From Thalassomonas sp. RHCl1 (GTDB taxonomy: Bacteria; Pseudomonadota; Gammaproteobacteria; Enterobacterales; Alteromonadaceae), in the NCBI RefSeq assembly GCF_947387555.1, contig NZ_CANDNZ010000011.1, forward strand, positions 123,766-187,765: DNA of 64,000 bases, given 5' to 3'. Both the position numbers and the translations under genes were made by a program. Each line of letters begins with the position of its first letter. Position 1 is the first letter of the stretch. The notes beneath the pieces are model-generated. The model ran no database searches. It saw only the letters and a list, made by a program, of their open reading frames with translations, and was not told where the DNA came from. This document shows, in pieces, positions 1-8,537 of this stretch.

Positions 1-258
1 GAGGGCGATCGCATGTCGGTCAGCGTCAATGCTTCAAACTCAGCGGTCAGGGAAGCACTACAGGAAACCAATGACAGGTTGCGCCAGGAGCTGGAAAATC
101 AGTTCGGCTCCTCGGTAGATGTCAACGTCGGCTCAGATTCTTCCGATCAGGCATTTAAGAATGACGAGGAAATGGTCGCTGTTACTAATGTTGAAGCCAC
201 TGAAATAAATCAAAGCTCAGTTCCTTTAACCACAGGCTGGCTCAATGCCTTAGCCTAA
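1..258 (+). CDS. lafE: Flagellar hook-length control protein FliK/LafE, C-terminal end (partial)
   Basis: This is the last 85 codons of a gene that begins before the window; the frame is open from base 1. The visible part has the usual end of the FliK C-terminal switch domain, with a short beta strand, then VREAL and LRQEL helix segments, then an acidic low-complexity tail. FliK-type proteins measure hook length and switch the flagellar export gate from hook to filament substrates. The assignment to the lateral system (LafE) rests on the genes that follow, which have the lafF-lafS-lafT-lafU order known from Vibrio and Aeromonas lateral flagella. Confidence 0.75.
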   Translation, partial: EGDRMSVSVNASNSAVREALQETNDRLRQELENQFGSSVDVNVGSDSSDQAFKNDEEMVAVTNVEATEINQSSVPLTTGWLNALA

Positions 259-298
259 AACAGAGTCTCAGCCTGAGCCAAAGCGGAGTAGTAATAAG

Positions 299-766
299 TT
301 GAAATCTAAGATACAGGGTAAGACCCAGGTTATTGTCATCACCATATTAGCCACCTTGATCATTGTCGCCGGGCTCAGTTATGCAGGCGTTAATTTCGGC
401 GGCGATATCCTGAAAAGCTTTAATCAGCAACCGACAGACGAACAAAACCGCCCCCTTTATTATCCGCTGGAAAAGCTGGTGATCAGTGTCGAAAGCGACA
501 AGGTGATTTATTACATGATGATGGAAGTGAGCCTGGAAACCCACGACGAGCCGTCATTATCACAAATTCGCCATTTTCTGCCAGTGATCCGCAACCATTT
601 TGTTAAAGACTTAAGCCAGCGTAATTTCCAGTCCATGCGCGGTTATCTCAAAGACTTAAGCAGTTTGCAGCAGGAGTTGCATCAGTCCCTGAAGCTGGTG
701 CTGGAAAAATATCAGATCCCGGATGTCGTTGACGACGTCTTGATCACTAAATTAGTGATCCAGTAA
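299..766 (+). CDS. lafF: Flagellar basal body-associated protein FliL/LafF
   Basis: A 155-residue protein with a short basic N-terminus, one membrane segment at about residues 9-30 and a periplasmic FliL domain (PLEKLVISVESD followed by a long amphipathic helix). FliL proteins surround the stator and support torque. The start is TTG at 299, with a GCGGAG ribosome site about 10 bases upstream; no ATG precedes the membrane segment. It lies between the FliK-like gene and the sigma factor gene, as lafF does in lateral-flagellar operons. Confidence 0.8.
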   Translation: MKSKIQGKTQVIVITILATLIIVAGLSYAGVNFGGDILKSFNQQPTDEQNRPLYYPLEKLVISVESDKVIYYMMMEVSLETHDEPSLSQIRHFLPVIRNHFVKDLSQRNFQSMRGYLKDLSSLQQELHQSLKLVLEKYQIPDVVDDVLITKLVIQ

Positions 767-784
767 CAAGAGTAGGAGTGACGT

Positions 785-1501
785 GTGAATCAGAGCCTTG
801 CCTGGAAAGAAAACAGTGAAGATCTGACCCTGCCCGGTCAGGAGGAAGAGCAGCTGCTGATCAAATACCTGTACCTGGTGAAAAGAGCCGTCAGCCACTT
901 GCGCAGCCAGGTCAGCACCTTGCAGTCATACGAAGATCTGATCCAAATCGGCACCATGGGCTTGCTCGAAGCCATCCGCCGCTACGGCAGCGAACCCGAC
1001 GATGTCTTTGAAGGTTATGCTTTTAAACGCATCCGCGGTGCTATTCTCGATGAGTTACGCCGTCAGGACTGGCGTCCGCGCCAGGCCAGGCAACAGGCAC
1101 ACAAACTTAACCGCGCCCGCCGCAACCTGTTAAAAGAACTGGGACGAGAGCCAGGCGAAGAAGAACTGGCCGCCAGCCTTGGGGTTGATGTCAAACAAAT
1201 ACAGGCGATGGAATTTGATAATGTCGCCGAAGAAATGCACAGCCTGGACGAACTGCTGCAGGTAGACAGCAATGTTTTATCTTACGACTCCAATACAGAC
1301 AACGGCGAAATGAAACAGGCGCTGGCGCAAACCCTGGCGCTGCTGGATAAAAGAGAGCAACTGTTACTCACCTTATATTACCAATATGAATTAAACATGA
1401 AAGAAATCGCCCTGACCTTAAAAATCACCGAATCCCGGGTTTGCCAGTTACATAAACTGGCGGTTAAACATCTTCACACTCTGCTGGCACAGCAGCTCTA
1501 A
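785..1501 (+). CDS. lafS: Lateral-flagellar sigma-28 factor (FliA/LafS)
   Basis: A 238-residue FliA-type sigma factor. Region 2 is visible as SYEDLIQIGTMGLLEAIRRY followed by FEGYAFKRIRGAILDELRR, then a region 3 helix and a region 4 helix-turn-helix near the end (LNMKEIALTLKITESRVCQL). Such factors direct polymerase to late flagellar genes such as flagellin and stators. The start is GTG at 785, with AGGAG at 773-777. Its place between lafF and the motA-like gene matches lafS, the dedicated sigma factor of lateral flagella; polar fliA normally sits beside flhF/flhG and cheY. Confidence 0.88.
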   Translation: MNQSLAWKENSEDLTLPGQEEEQLLIKYLYLVKRAVSHLRSQVSTLQSYEDLIQIGTMGLLEAIRRYGSEPDDVFEGYAFKRIRGAILDELRRQDWRPRQARQQAHKLNRARRNLLKELGREPGEEELAASLGVDVKQIQAMEFDNVAEEMHSLDELLQVDSNVLSYDSNTDNGEMKQALAQTLALLDKREQLLLTLYYQYELNMKEIALTLKITESRVCQLHKLAVKHLHTLLAQQL

Positions 1502-1511
1502 GGATACACTT

Positions 1512-2369
1512 ATGCAAAAATTACTTGGCCTGGGGATCATCATCATATGCGTATTCGGCGGCTTCGTTTTAGCCAGCGGCCGCTTGATCGCCCTGTGGCA
1601 ACCGGCAGAGCTGATCATCATCTTCGGCGCCGGCATGGGGGCCATGGTGCTGGCCCATCCGAAAACGGTATTAATCGATTTAAAAAACCAGCTGGCGGAC
1701 CTGTTCGGTAAAAAAACCGACCGCAACGCCACCATGAAAGAGCTGCTGAGTGTGATGCACGCCTTACTGGAGATGGTACGCAAACAGGGCATGAAGGCAA
1801 TCGACGAACATGTCGAGTCCTGGCAGCAAAGCTCTTTTTTCCTGCAATATCCCAAGGTGCATTCAGACCCGGTACTGATCCAGTTTATTACCGACAACTT
1901 CCGCATGTTGTCTATGGGCAAGATCACCGCCCATGAACTGGAAAACATTTTAGAGCAGGAAATTATTGCCCTGGAAGAAGACCTGTTAAAACCCTCGGAA
2001 GCCATGCACACCACAGGGGAAGCCATGCCCGGCTTTGGTATTCTCGCGGCAGTGATGGGTATTATCATCACCATGTCGAAACTCGACGGCCCGTTAATGG
2101 CGATAGGCCTGCATGTCGGCGCCGCCCTGGTGGGTACCTTTATCGGTATCTTTATGTGTTATTGCCTGTTCGAGCCGTTAAGCAATGCCCTGGCCACTAA
2201 GGTCAGCCATAAGATCAAACTGCTGGAATGCGTTAAATCCATCATGGTGTCCCATGTCAGCGGCAAGTCGCCGATCCTGGCGGTAGACGCCGGCCGCAAA
2301 CTTATCGACCGCGAAGCCAAACCCAGCTTTATTGAGATGGAAAAATGGCTGACCGATAAGGCCGCCTGA
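1512..2369 (+). CDS. lafT: Lateral-flagellar motor stator protein MotA/LafT
   Basis: A 285-residue MotA-family stator protein. Two membrane segments lie in the first 55 residues and two more at about 175-225 (MPGFGILAAVMGIIITM and VGAALVGTFIGIFMCYCLF), with a large cytoplasmic loop between them. The conserved proline of the third segment is present in the MPGFG motif. Together with MotB it forms the ion channel that drives rotation. AAGGA precedes the ATG. Its stop overlaps the lafU start by one base (TGATG), which indicates coupled translation. Confidence 0.9.
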   Translation: MQKLLGLGIIIICVFGGFVLASGRLIALWQPAELIIIFGAGMGAMVLAHPKTVLIDLKNQLADLFGKKTDRNATMKELLSVMHALLEMVRKQGMKAIDEHVESWQQSSFFLQYPKVHSDPVLIQFITDNFRMLSMGKITAHELENILEQEIIALEEDLLKPSEAMHTTGEAMPGFGILAAVMGIIITMSKLDGPLMAIGLHVGAALVGTFIGIFMCYCLFEPLSNALATKVSHKIKLLECVKSIMVSHVSGKSPILAVDAGRKLIDREAKPSFIEMEKWLTDKAA

Positions 2370-3406
2370 TGTCAGAAACTATCATAATCAAACGCCAAAA
2401 CCGGCGTAAACAAAAGAAAGAAGCCGGCGGCGCCTGGAAAGTCGCCTTTGCCGATTTTACTTTGGCGATGATGGCACTGTTTATGGTGTTGTGGATCCTC
2501 GCCGCCTCGAATATCGACGAAAGAACCGAATTTACCGAGCGTCTGCGCACCTATTCGGTGTTTGACGGCAAGAACAACCCTTTTGATTTAAGCAACAGCC
2601 CGCACCCTATCGACTTCGGCGAAGACTTTTCCGTGCTCGACACCAACAACCGTCTCGATCCAGATGCCATCCGCAAGTCGCAAAAAACCGCGCGCTCCCT
2701 CAACCAGAAAACCGCCAATGAAGAAGGCGACAATGGTTACGGCAACTTGCCGGAAATGAATTCCCTGTTTAAGGGCAAGGTCAATAACCCGGATCAACTG
2801 GCGCTGCTGGCATCCGAGCTTGAAGCCATCGCCGACAGCATAGGCGCGGTGGAAAATATCGAAGTAGAAGTGGTGCCTCAGGGCCTGCGTATTTTGCTGC
2901 GCGATGACGATGAAAATAAAATGTTTAAACGCGGCAGCGCCATGATGACACCGTTTTTCCAGGATGTGTTGCGCTCACTGGCCCCAATATTTGCCCAGAT
3001 AGACAACCGGGTGATGATTTCCGGTCATACCGATTCTGCCCAGTTCCATAACGCCGCCTTTACCAACTGGGAATTATCCAGCCAACGGGCATTACAGGCC
3101 AGACAAATGTTGGAAATCGGCGGCATGCCCAAGCAAAGAGTCGCCCAGGTGGTGGCCATGTCTGATACTATGCTGATTGACAAGGCAGAGCCGAAATCCA
3201 GCATCAACCGCAGGATTGAGTTATTATTGCTGACCGAACAGGCAGAACAGGCGCTGAGCCTGCTGTTTAACCAGGCACCGGCCGATGCCGACACTCAAGC
3301 CCCGGATACAGCCTCAGGCAATGTCATCAACAATGCCTTTGAAGATGCCAGGGCAAACCGGCCGGTATTACGCTCACAAATTTTACTGGATGAGACAAGT
3401 AACTGA
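2369..3406 (+). CDS. lafU: Lateral-flagellar motor stator protein MotB/LafU
   Basis: A 345-residue MotB-family protein. A basic N-terminus leads into a single membrane helix (VAFADFTLAMMALFMVLWILA), with the ion-binding aspartate at residue 29. The C-terminal half is an OmpA-like peptidoglycan-binding domain (SGHTDSAQF, then SSQRALQARQML and INRRIELLL). The ion (H+ or Na+) cannot be decided from sequence alone; lateral stators of this type are usually proton-driven. It is the last flagellar gene of the operon. Confidence 0.9.
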   Translation: MSETIIIKRQNRRKQKKEAGGAWKVAFADFTLAMMALFMVLWILAASNIDERTEFTERLRTYSVFDGKNNPFDLSNSPHPIDFGEDFSVLDTNNRLDPDAIRKSQKTARSLNQKTANEEGDNGYGNLPEMNSLFKGKVNNPDQLALLASELEAIADSIGAVENIEVEVVPQGLRILLRDDDENKMFKRGSAMMTPFFQDVLRSLAPIFAQIDNRVMISGHTDSAQFHNAAFTNWELSSQRALQARQMLEIGGMPKQRVAQVVAMSDTMLIDKAEPKSSINRRIELLLLTEQAEQALSLLFNQAPADADTQAPDTASGNVINNAFEDARANRPVLRSQILLDETSN

Positions 3407-3407
3407 T

Positions 3408-3863
3408 ATGGATATTGGTAAAGACATCAACCGCAAATACTATCGCTGGCATTTCCAATCGGGTGAAGTGCCGCTGGTCTACCAGACCTCGGGGGTACCG
3501 GTAAAAATCTACCGGCGCGTGCTGTTTTTCGATATTTTCCTGGCCCAGGCCATTATCAAGGATATCAGTATCGGCGGCGTCGGCTTTATTACCCAGCACG
3601 AACTGGGCACTTCGCTGATCATGCAGCTGCCCAACGGCATGAAGATTCCCTGTAAAAAAGAGCACTTTTTCCAGGTCAACGACAAGCTGAATTTCTACGG
3701 CGCCAGCTGGAGCGAGCGGGAATATAAGAAAGTGATGCCGCTGCTAAAAACTTATAGCAAGGTAGCCTACCGTGCCCGCGATGACGACTCAGGAACAAAA
3801 AAGGTTACTGAGCTGCATAAAAAAACTGAACCCAGTCCGGAAAAAGATACGGCTGAGCCTTAA
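3408..3863 (+). CDS. PilZ-domain c-di-GMP-binding protein
   Basis: A protein of about 151 residues starting one base after the lafU stop. It carries the two PilZ signatures: an RxxxR motif near the N-terminus (RKYYR) and a DxSxGG motif about 45 residues later (DISIGG). These families bind cyclic di-GMP. The tail is charged and low-complexity. An upstream ATG at 3390 is possible but would overlap lafU; neither start has a strong ribosome site. Its link to a stator pair suggests a YcgR-like brake on lateral motility, which is an inference. Confidence 0.72.
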   Translation: MDIGKDINRKYYRWHFQSGEVPLVYQTSGVPVKIYRRVLFFDIFLAQAIIKDISIGGVGFITQHELGTSLIMQLPNGMKIPCKKEHFFQVNDKLNFYGASWSEREYKKVMPLLKTYSKVAYRARDDDSGTKKVTELHKKTEPSPEKDTAEP

Positions 3864-4017
3864 TATCCGCTTTTTCGGCGTTTTCCATATGACATGATGA
3901 ATGGGCACTCCTCTGCCAAAAGCCCGCTTAACAGGCTTCATCGGGGAATATACTCTATGCAGCAAACAAGTTTATGGAGCCAGCTGAAATTAATCCCAGG
4001 CGGACAAAATAGCCGCC

Positions 4018-4491
4018 CTAATCGGGGATAGTTACCCCCAGCGGTAAAAAGCGGTACAAGGTCATGACTTCGGTCACCGAGAGTGGCTCAAAGGCCGTCT
4101 GATTTTCATGCGCCCTGTGCGCCAAATGCTGCCTGGTTTGCTCCAAATCCAGTTTTTGCTCCGACAAAGTGCCGGTGGCATAGACAGTTTTACCAATAGC
4201 ACTCATAGGAAACACCATTTTTCCGTCCGGCACTTTAATGGTTAACGTCGGATACTTGCCATCCGTTGCCAGATCCATCCAGCAACCGCGCTTTTTGCAT
4301 ACTTTCACCACCTTGCCGGTGATCGTACTTGCCTCTTGTTGATATTTTCCCGGGTTTGCCAGCAAGGTTGAGGTGTTAACCAGCTTAGCCATATCGGCGC
4401 CCGCGCCGAATGTCATCTCCTTGGCCTGTCCCTGCCAGCTTGCCAGCAGCATCAACAGCAACAGGCAGTTTTTATTCTTGAATAGTTTCAA
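4018..4491 (-). CDS. DUF4920-type exported protein
   Basis: A 157-residue protein with an N-terminal signal peptide (KNKNCLLLLMLLASWQGQAKE). The body has the DUF4920 pattern: an OB-like segment (ASTITGKVVKVCKKRGCWMDL) followed by KVPDG, MSAIGKTVYATG and a helical tail. The family is periplasmic and of unknown role; the CKKRGCW cysteines may bind metal or a disulfide. It stands alone on the minus strand. Confidence 0.65.
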   Translation of the reverse strand: MKLFKNKNCLLLLMLLASWQGQAKEMTFGAGADMAKLVNTSTLLANPGKYQQEASTITGKVVKVCKKRGCWMDLATDGKYPTLTIKVPDGKMVFPMSAIGKTVYATGTLSEQKLDLEQTRQHLAHRAHENQTAFEPLSVTEVMTLYRFLPLGVTIPD

Positions 4492-4615
4492 TGTTAAATT
4501 CCTTATTTAAATGGCCATCACAGCGCTTGACCGGGCGCAGTAAACAATAAAATTTATATCAAAACACCACGGCTTATTTCAACAGTATTTTGCTCATTTT
4601 TTTACCGCCCGCAGC

Positions 4616-5074
4616 TTACGGCTTTATCATATACAAACAGTTTTCAAGCGTGATCTCTTCGGGATACTCAGCAAACGAAAAACCAAACTTTTCATAAGCC
4701 TTTATTGCTTTTTCATTGTGAGACAACACAAACAATGAACATTCTTTTACCTTCAGCTGCAACAGCCCCAAATCGCAGATACTGCGCATAAGCTGTGATG
4801 CTATGCCTTTGCCCCGAAATTTAGGGTTTACAATCAACCTGCCCAGGTGGCATCTGCCCAACCTGAGGTAATATTGGCCGAAAGCACAAAATTCATTGTT
4901 GTCGGATACCAGAGAAAAGGAATTTAAGCTATCAAGCTTAAGATCTTCGCTAAATGAAGATAAGTCGTAAGGGTACCGGAAATTCGGCCCGGACCACTCG
5001 TTAAGTTCGTCTTCGCTGGAGAACCAGGCCATCATTTCCAACAGATGACTTTCCTGAGGTTTAATTAACTGCAT
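4616..5074 (-). CDS. GNAT-family N-acetyltransferase
   Basis: A 152-residue single-domain GNAT protein. Motif A, the acetyl-CoA pyrophosphate loop, is visible as RLIVNPKFRGKGIASQLM, followed by the motif B helix and a YEKFGF segment typical of the family. The substrate cannot be told from sequence. It is a single gene with about 120 bases between it and the DUF4920 gene. Confidence 0.8.
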   Translation of the reverse strand: MQLIKPQESHLLEMMAWFSSEDELNEWSGPNFRYPYDLSSFSEDLKLDSLNSFSLVSDNNEFCAFGQYYLRLGRCHLGRLIVNPKFRGKGIASQLMRSICDLGLLQLKVKECSLFVLSHNEKAIKAYEKFGFSFAEYPEEITLENCLYMIKP

Positions 5075-5391
5075 AACCGCCTACCACATTGAATAATAGG
5101 AAAATTATAACATTTTAGCAGTATTCAAAATAGCAATGATTTTCCTTTATTGATGCATTTTCAGCGAGTTAAACTCATAGTACACCAAGCCATACAGTAT
5201 CGATGATTTGCAAAAAGATTAAATATCACCCCAGCCTGATTTCTCCGGCATTTTGTACTATCACTAACAGGGAAATCACTCACCGGCGGAGGTGCTTTAA
5301 GAAGAGAAGCAGTAGATAAACCAAGCGCTGCCCCTAAGTGCTCACAACACTCAGAGACAGCTAACCACAACAGATATACGAGGTATCCATC
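5075..5391 (+). other. Intergenic region without recognised gene
   Basis: About 317 bases between the GNAT gene and a short plus-strand gene. It is AT-rich near the GNAT promoter. A minus-strand open frame (5161-5424) crosses it, but it lacks a ribosome site and recognisable domains and overlaps the next gene, so I do not call it. Confidence 0.5.
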
Positions 5392-5553
5392 ATGGCTAAA
5401 CCTAATGATATGCCAGAGTTTCAATCGGTTAAAGCTTACCTAACAGAAAGTTTAACAGAAAATATACCTGCCCCCATCACCCGGCTTTCACCGGCAGCTT
5501 ATACCAGCAGCTATGCACCGTTAAATAACAAGGGAGGCCGCTCTCATGTCTGA
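5392..5553 (+). CDS. Short hypothetical protein (53 aa)
   Basis: An ATG at 5392 with ACGAGG eight bases upstream opens a 53-codon frame (MAKPNDMPEFQSVKAYL and so on, ending GGRSHV). It overlaps the next start by eight bases, which suggests translational coupling. I do not recognise it. It may be a real small gene or a leader peptide for the next gene. Confidence 0.4.
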   Translation: MAKPNDMPEFQSVKAYLTESLTENIPAPITRLSPAAYTSSYAPLNNKGGRSHV

Positions 5554-5827
5554 ATCAAAGTTACCCCTGACGGAGGAGGCCGTCAAAAAGGAGCAGCTGT
5601 CGGACGATTTTGCCGACCTGCGTGAAGACTTTAGCAAGTTCAGTGAAGAATGCGCCTTCCTGTTCGATGCATTCGCAGCGATTACCCGCGAGCCCGAATG
5701 CATCACGGAGCATACCAGTGAAGGTATCAGGCACCTGTGCTATTGGCTCAAATATCAGGTTATCGGCTACCGGGAGAAAATAGAAGCAATGCAGGAGCAA
5801 TGGAGATCGCTTAGCCGCAAGCAATAA
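5546..5827 (+). CDS. Hypothetical helical protein (93 aa)
   Basis: A 93-residue protein with an AGGGAGG ribosome site directly upstream. It is acidic and predicted mostly helical; a central segment (ECAFLFDAFAAITREPE) is followed by HTSEGIRHLCYWLKYQV. There is no signal peptide and no known motif. The pair 5392/5546 resembles small accessory or phage-like gene pairs, but I cannot assign a function. A strong terminator follows at 5956. Confidence 0.55.
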   Translation: MSESKLPLTEEAVKKEQLSDDFADLREDFSKFSEECAFLFDAFAAITREPECITEHTSEGIRHLCYWLKYQVIGYREKIEAMQEQWRSLSRKQ

Positions 5828-5955
5828 TCTTGACTAAGGCCTAAACAGGGCAAGAGGCGGGCAGTTAACGGTAAACGGCTATGACAGCGAATCCAGCTTT
5901 AGTACATCAGCCAAATGTCCCGATAAAGCTAAAATTAAAAAACCTGCCACAAAAC

Positions 5956-5991
5956 AAACCGGCCAGTGATATTGCTATCACTGGCCGGTTT
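5956..5991. terminator. Bidirectional rho-independent terminator
   Basis: A perfect 15-bp inverted repeat (AAACCGGCCAGTGAT / ATCACTGGCCGGTTT) with a six-base loop. It has T-rich sequence on one side and A-rich on the other, and lies between the convergent 93-aa gene and the TonB receptor gene. Confidence 0.85.
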
Positions 5992-6052
5992 TATCGTACA
6001 GCTGGTTTTTTAAGGCGCTGCCTCAACTCGTTTTGCTATCGACAGCCTTTCC

Positions 6053-8335
6053 TTAGAACTGGTAGCTGACACTAAAGTCAAAGCTTCTTGGTAGGATATA
6101 ACGGGCGTTGGACGATAGCGCGTCACGCGGATCCCCTTCCGTTAAACCGTCTTCATCGGTCAGGTTGTTGGCAGCAAACTGCACCTGCACCTCATCGGTA
6201 ACGTCGAAGATCACACCCAGGTCAACTTTCTCATAACCCGGTAGTTCCTGCTCATCGATGTTGGCGTTGCTTGAATGACGGTCACCGACCGCAGACAAGG
6301 TACCGTATATGGTCGCCAACATGCCGTTACTGAACTCATATTCATAGCTGGGGGTAATACGCACCTGCCACTTAGGCAGACGTTGTAATTCATTACCTTC
6401 ATCCTCACCTTTAAGGATCTCGGTGTCCTGCAGGGTAGAGTTTAAGCTAACGGAAAAACCATCATCGTTGTAATAGGTGAAATCAAGCTCAACACCATAT
6501 GCCCGGGTGGTACGGACAACCGCAGGCTCACCCGGCCGTGGCACTTCTAAATCACCTTCCACTTCATTAAAGAAACCAGTGGCATAGACACTATAGTTAT
6601 CTTTTGACAACTTATAACCCAGTTCATACTGGCGTACATCCTTGATCAGGTCTTCGCCATTGGTATAGTCATCGAAGTTATCGCGGAAATCATCGAAATA
6701 CGGCATCTTGCTACCGTTACTGATACGGGCAAAAATCCCCGAATCATTGGTCAAGGAGTAATTACCGCCAAAGGTCCAGGAAGTACCGTTTTCATCATAA
6801 GAAACCGCCTTGGAAATAGAGCCGGTCAGGCCTTCATCCACGGTATATTCGATTTCATGCTGCTCGAAACGCACACCACCGTCTAAGGTGAGTTTATCGG
6901 TCACTTCATAAGAAAGGGCGCCATATACCGCACGGGTAGTACCGTCACCGACACTGTTGATATCATAGTTCCAGCCACAGCTGTCGGCATTATCGTTACA
7001 GTCGATACCGGTGAGCATTTCACCGCCGGTTTCCACCACGTGGTAGGCCTGGTTGCCTATCGACCACCAATCTTTAGACTGGTAGGTTGAATTATAATAA
7101 CCCGCGGTAAAGCTGCCTTTATCAAAGGTTTTAGTCAGGGCAAGATCATTGGTGAAAGCTTCAATTTCTTTTTTCACCACCCAGCGGCCAATTTGCTGCA
7201 CCATAGTATCGCCGGCATATTCGGTACCTGTCACCGCACCAATGGCAGTAGCGCCGTTATCGGCAACACTGGACAGGGCAACGGCATTATCGTTAGGCAC
7301 TAAACCCAAAGTATTGGCATCCCCCTGGGTATAACTAAAACGGTCTACCAGATCCCAGCCGTTGTCCAGCTCCAGTTCAACACTACCGCCGGAAACAGAA
7401 CCTTTCCAGCCACGGCCGTCACCGAAATCAAACGCTTCGCTGGTATTGTCCGGGCCGTACTGAATAGTGGCCTGGCGGTTATTGGTGCCTATCTGCACAT
7501 ATTCATTGTCTACGCCGGGAGCATTGATCGGCGCCGGCAGATACCAGACACCGTGGTCATCGGTTTGGCGGGTATAAAGGTTGATTTTGCCGTTATCCAG
7601 CTCTTTGGTGATATTGATGGTGAACTGCTGACCTTCTTCGGCATTAAAACCGGCATCGCGTACACCCGGTGAGCTTTTAACATAACCACCGATCATAAAA
7701 TAAAGGTCGTCTGCCAGCGCGCCGCTGAGCACACCGTCAAAGCGCTGCAGGCCAAAATCTGAAGTTGAATATTTTACCTTACCTTCGGTATCCTCGGAGC
7801 CTTCTTTAAGCAAGAAGTTAGTAGTCAAACCCGGCTGACCATTGGAAATAACCGGGTTGGTACCGCCGCGCAGGGCTTCCATAAATTCAACGGTTTCATC
7901 TAATCGGAATATTGAAGAGTTTTCTAAAAAAGACAGGGTCGGTGGCGGGAAAATCGGTGCCCCTTGTAACTGCACCGTTAAGAAAGGCGCATCCCCTGTG
8001 CTGGGAAAACCACGGACAAAAACATTGGCCCCGGCAACACCGCCGGAACTTTCTGACCAGACGCCGGGAACCGCTTTAAATAAATCTGCGGTGCTTTTTG
8101 GCGCCAGTTTTTTAATGTCATCTTCGGAGAAGTTACTAATGGCGTAACCTGCATCCACTTTTCTTACCGCTTTACCGCTGAAGGTACCGGTAACGACGAT
8201 TTGTTCAATTTTTTCGGTTTTGGGTGCTGACGAGCTATTATCTGCTGTCTCTTGTTCCGCACTGATGGCACTAAACGGCTGGCATACCAGGGCTAGTACT
8301 GCAGCAACGGAAGATAGTTTAAAATTCTTTGTCAT
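6053..8335 (-). CDS. TonB-dependent outer-membrane receptor (sugar uptake type)
   Basis: A receptor of about 760 residues. It has a signal peptide (MTKNFKLSSVAAVLALVCQPFSAISA), an N-terminal plug domain (IVVTGTF, LFKAVPGVW, VFVRGFPS) and a long beta barrel ending in a C-terminal phenylalanine (RSFDFSVSYQF). The start at 8335 has AGAGGA upstream; a 10-residue longer frame lacks this. The promoter at 8428-8456 is overlapped by a LacI-type operator. Because the same operator type controls the GH65 phosphorylase locus, the ligand is probably an alpha-glucose oligosaccharide and not iron; this is an inference. Confidence 0.85.
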   Translation of the reverse strand: MTKNFKLSSVAAVLALVCQPFSAISAEQETADNSSSAPKTEKIEQIVVTGTFSGKAVRKVDAGYAISNFSEDDIKKLAPKSTADLFKAVPGVWSESSGGVAGANVFVRGFPSTGDAPFLTVQLQGAPIFPPPTLSFLENSSIFRLDETVEFMEALRGGTNPVISNGQPGLTTNFLLKEGSEDTEGKVKYSTSDFGLQRFDGVLSGALADDLYFMIGGYVKSSPGVRDAGFNAEEGQQFTINITKELDNGKINLYTRQTDDHGVWYLPAPINAPGVDNEYVQIGTNNRQATIQYGPDNTSEAFDFGDGRGWKGSVSGGSVELELDNGWDLVDRFSYTQGDANTLGLVPNDNAVALSSVADNGATAIGAVTGTEYAGDTMVQQIGRWVVKKEIEAFTNDLALTKTFDKGSFTAGYYNSTYQSKDWWSIGNQAYHVVETGGEMLTGIDCNDNADSCGWNYDINSVGDGTTRAVYGALSYEVTDKLTLDGGVRFEQHEIEYTVDEGLTGSISKAVSYDENGTSWTFGGNYSLTNDSGIFARISNGSKMPYFDDFRDNFDDYTNGEDLIKDVRQYELGYKLSKDNYSVYATGFFNEVEGDLEVPRPGEPAVVRTTRAYGVELDFTYYNDDGFSVSLNSTLQDTEILKGEDEGNELQRLPKWQVRITPSYEYEFSNGMLATIYGTLSAVGDRHSSNANIDEQELPGYEKVDLGVIFDVTDEVQVQFAANNLTDEDGLTEGDPRDALSSNARYILPRSFDFSVSYQF

Positions 8336-8427
8336 CACTTCATCCTCTTCAGGCGAGTATTGCATCTAGTAACACTAGCCTTTAATAGTCGTAATTCTAG
8401 TTTTGAAAGATTTCTTTCCCCACATTC

Positions 8428-8456
8428 AATATAGGCACCTTTGCAAACGATTGCAA
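8428..8456 (-). promoter_or_regulatory. Promoter of TonB receptor gene with overlapping operator O1
   Basis: On the minus strand TTGCAA (8456-8451), a 17-base spacer and TATATT (8433-8428) form a sigma-70 promoter. The -35 box and spacer coincide with the palindrome TTGCAAACGATTGCAA at 8441-8456, so a bound LacI protein would block polymerase. Confidence 0.65.
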
Positions 8457-8463
8457 TATTTTT

Positions 8464-8479
8464 GTGCAAACGTTTGCAA
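8464..8479. promoter_or_regulatory. LacI-family operator O2
   Basis: The sequence GTGCAAACGTTTGCAA contains a perfect 14-base palindrome at 8465-8478, centred 23 bp from operator O1. The central CG with flanking AAA/TTT is typical of LacI/GalR operators. Confidence 0.75.
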
Positions 8480-8494
8480 AGAGCTAATCAGAAT

Positions 8495-8522
8495 TTGATG
8501 CAATCGATTTCAAGACTATGAT
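8495..8522 (+). promoter_or_regulatory. lacI-type gene promoter with degenerate operator O3
   Basis: TTGATG (8495-8500), a 16-base spacer and TATGAT (8517-8522) form a likely promoter for the regulator gene. A one-mismatch palindrome, TGCAATCGATTTCA (8499-8512), lies between the boxes, which suggests autoregulation. Confidence 0.5.
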
Positions 8523-8537
8523 ATAAGGGTGATTGTA

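Noticed and set aside
5161..5424. Minus-strand 87-codon open frame
   Set aside because: It has no ribosome site or recognisable motif and overlaps the better supported plus-strand gene at 5392.
5881..6069. Plus-strand 62-codon open frame
   Set aside because: It runs through a strong terminator hairpin, so it is unlikely to be coding.
6053..8335. Siderophore receptor
   Set aside because: The gene shares its operator type with a GH65/LacI/MFS sugar locus and no iron gene or Fur box is nearby.
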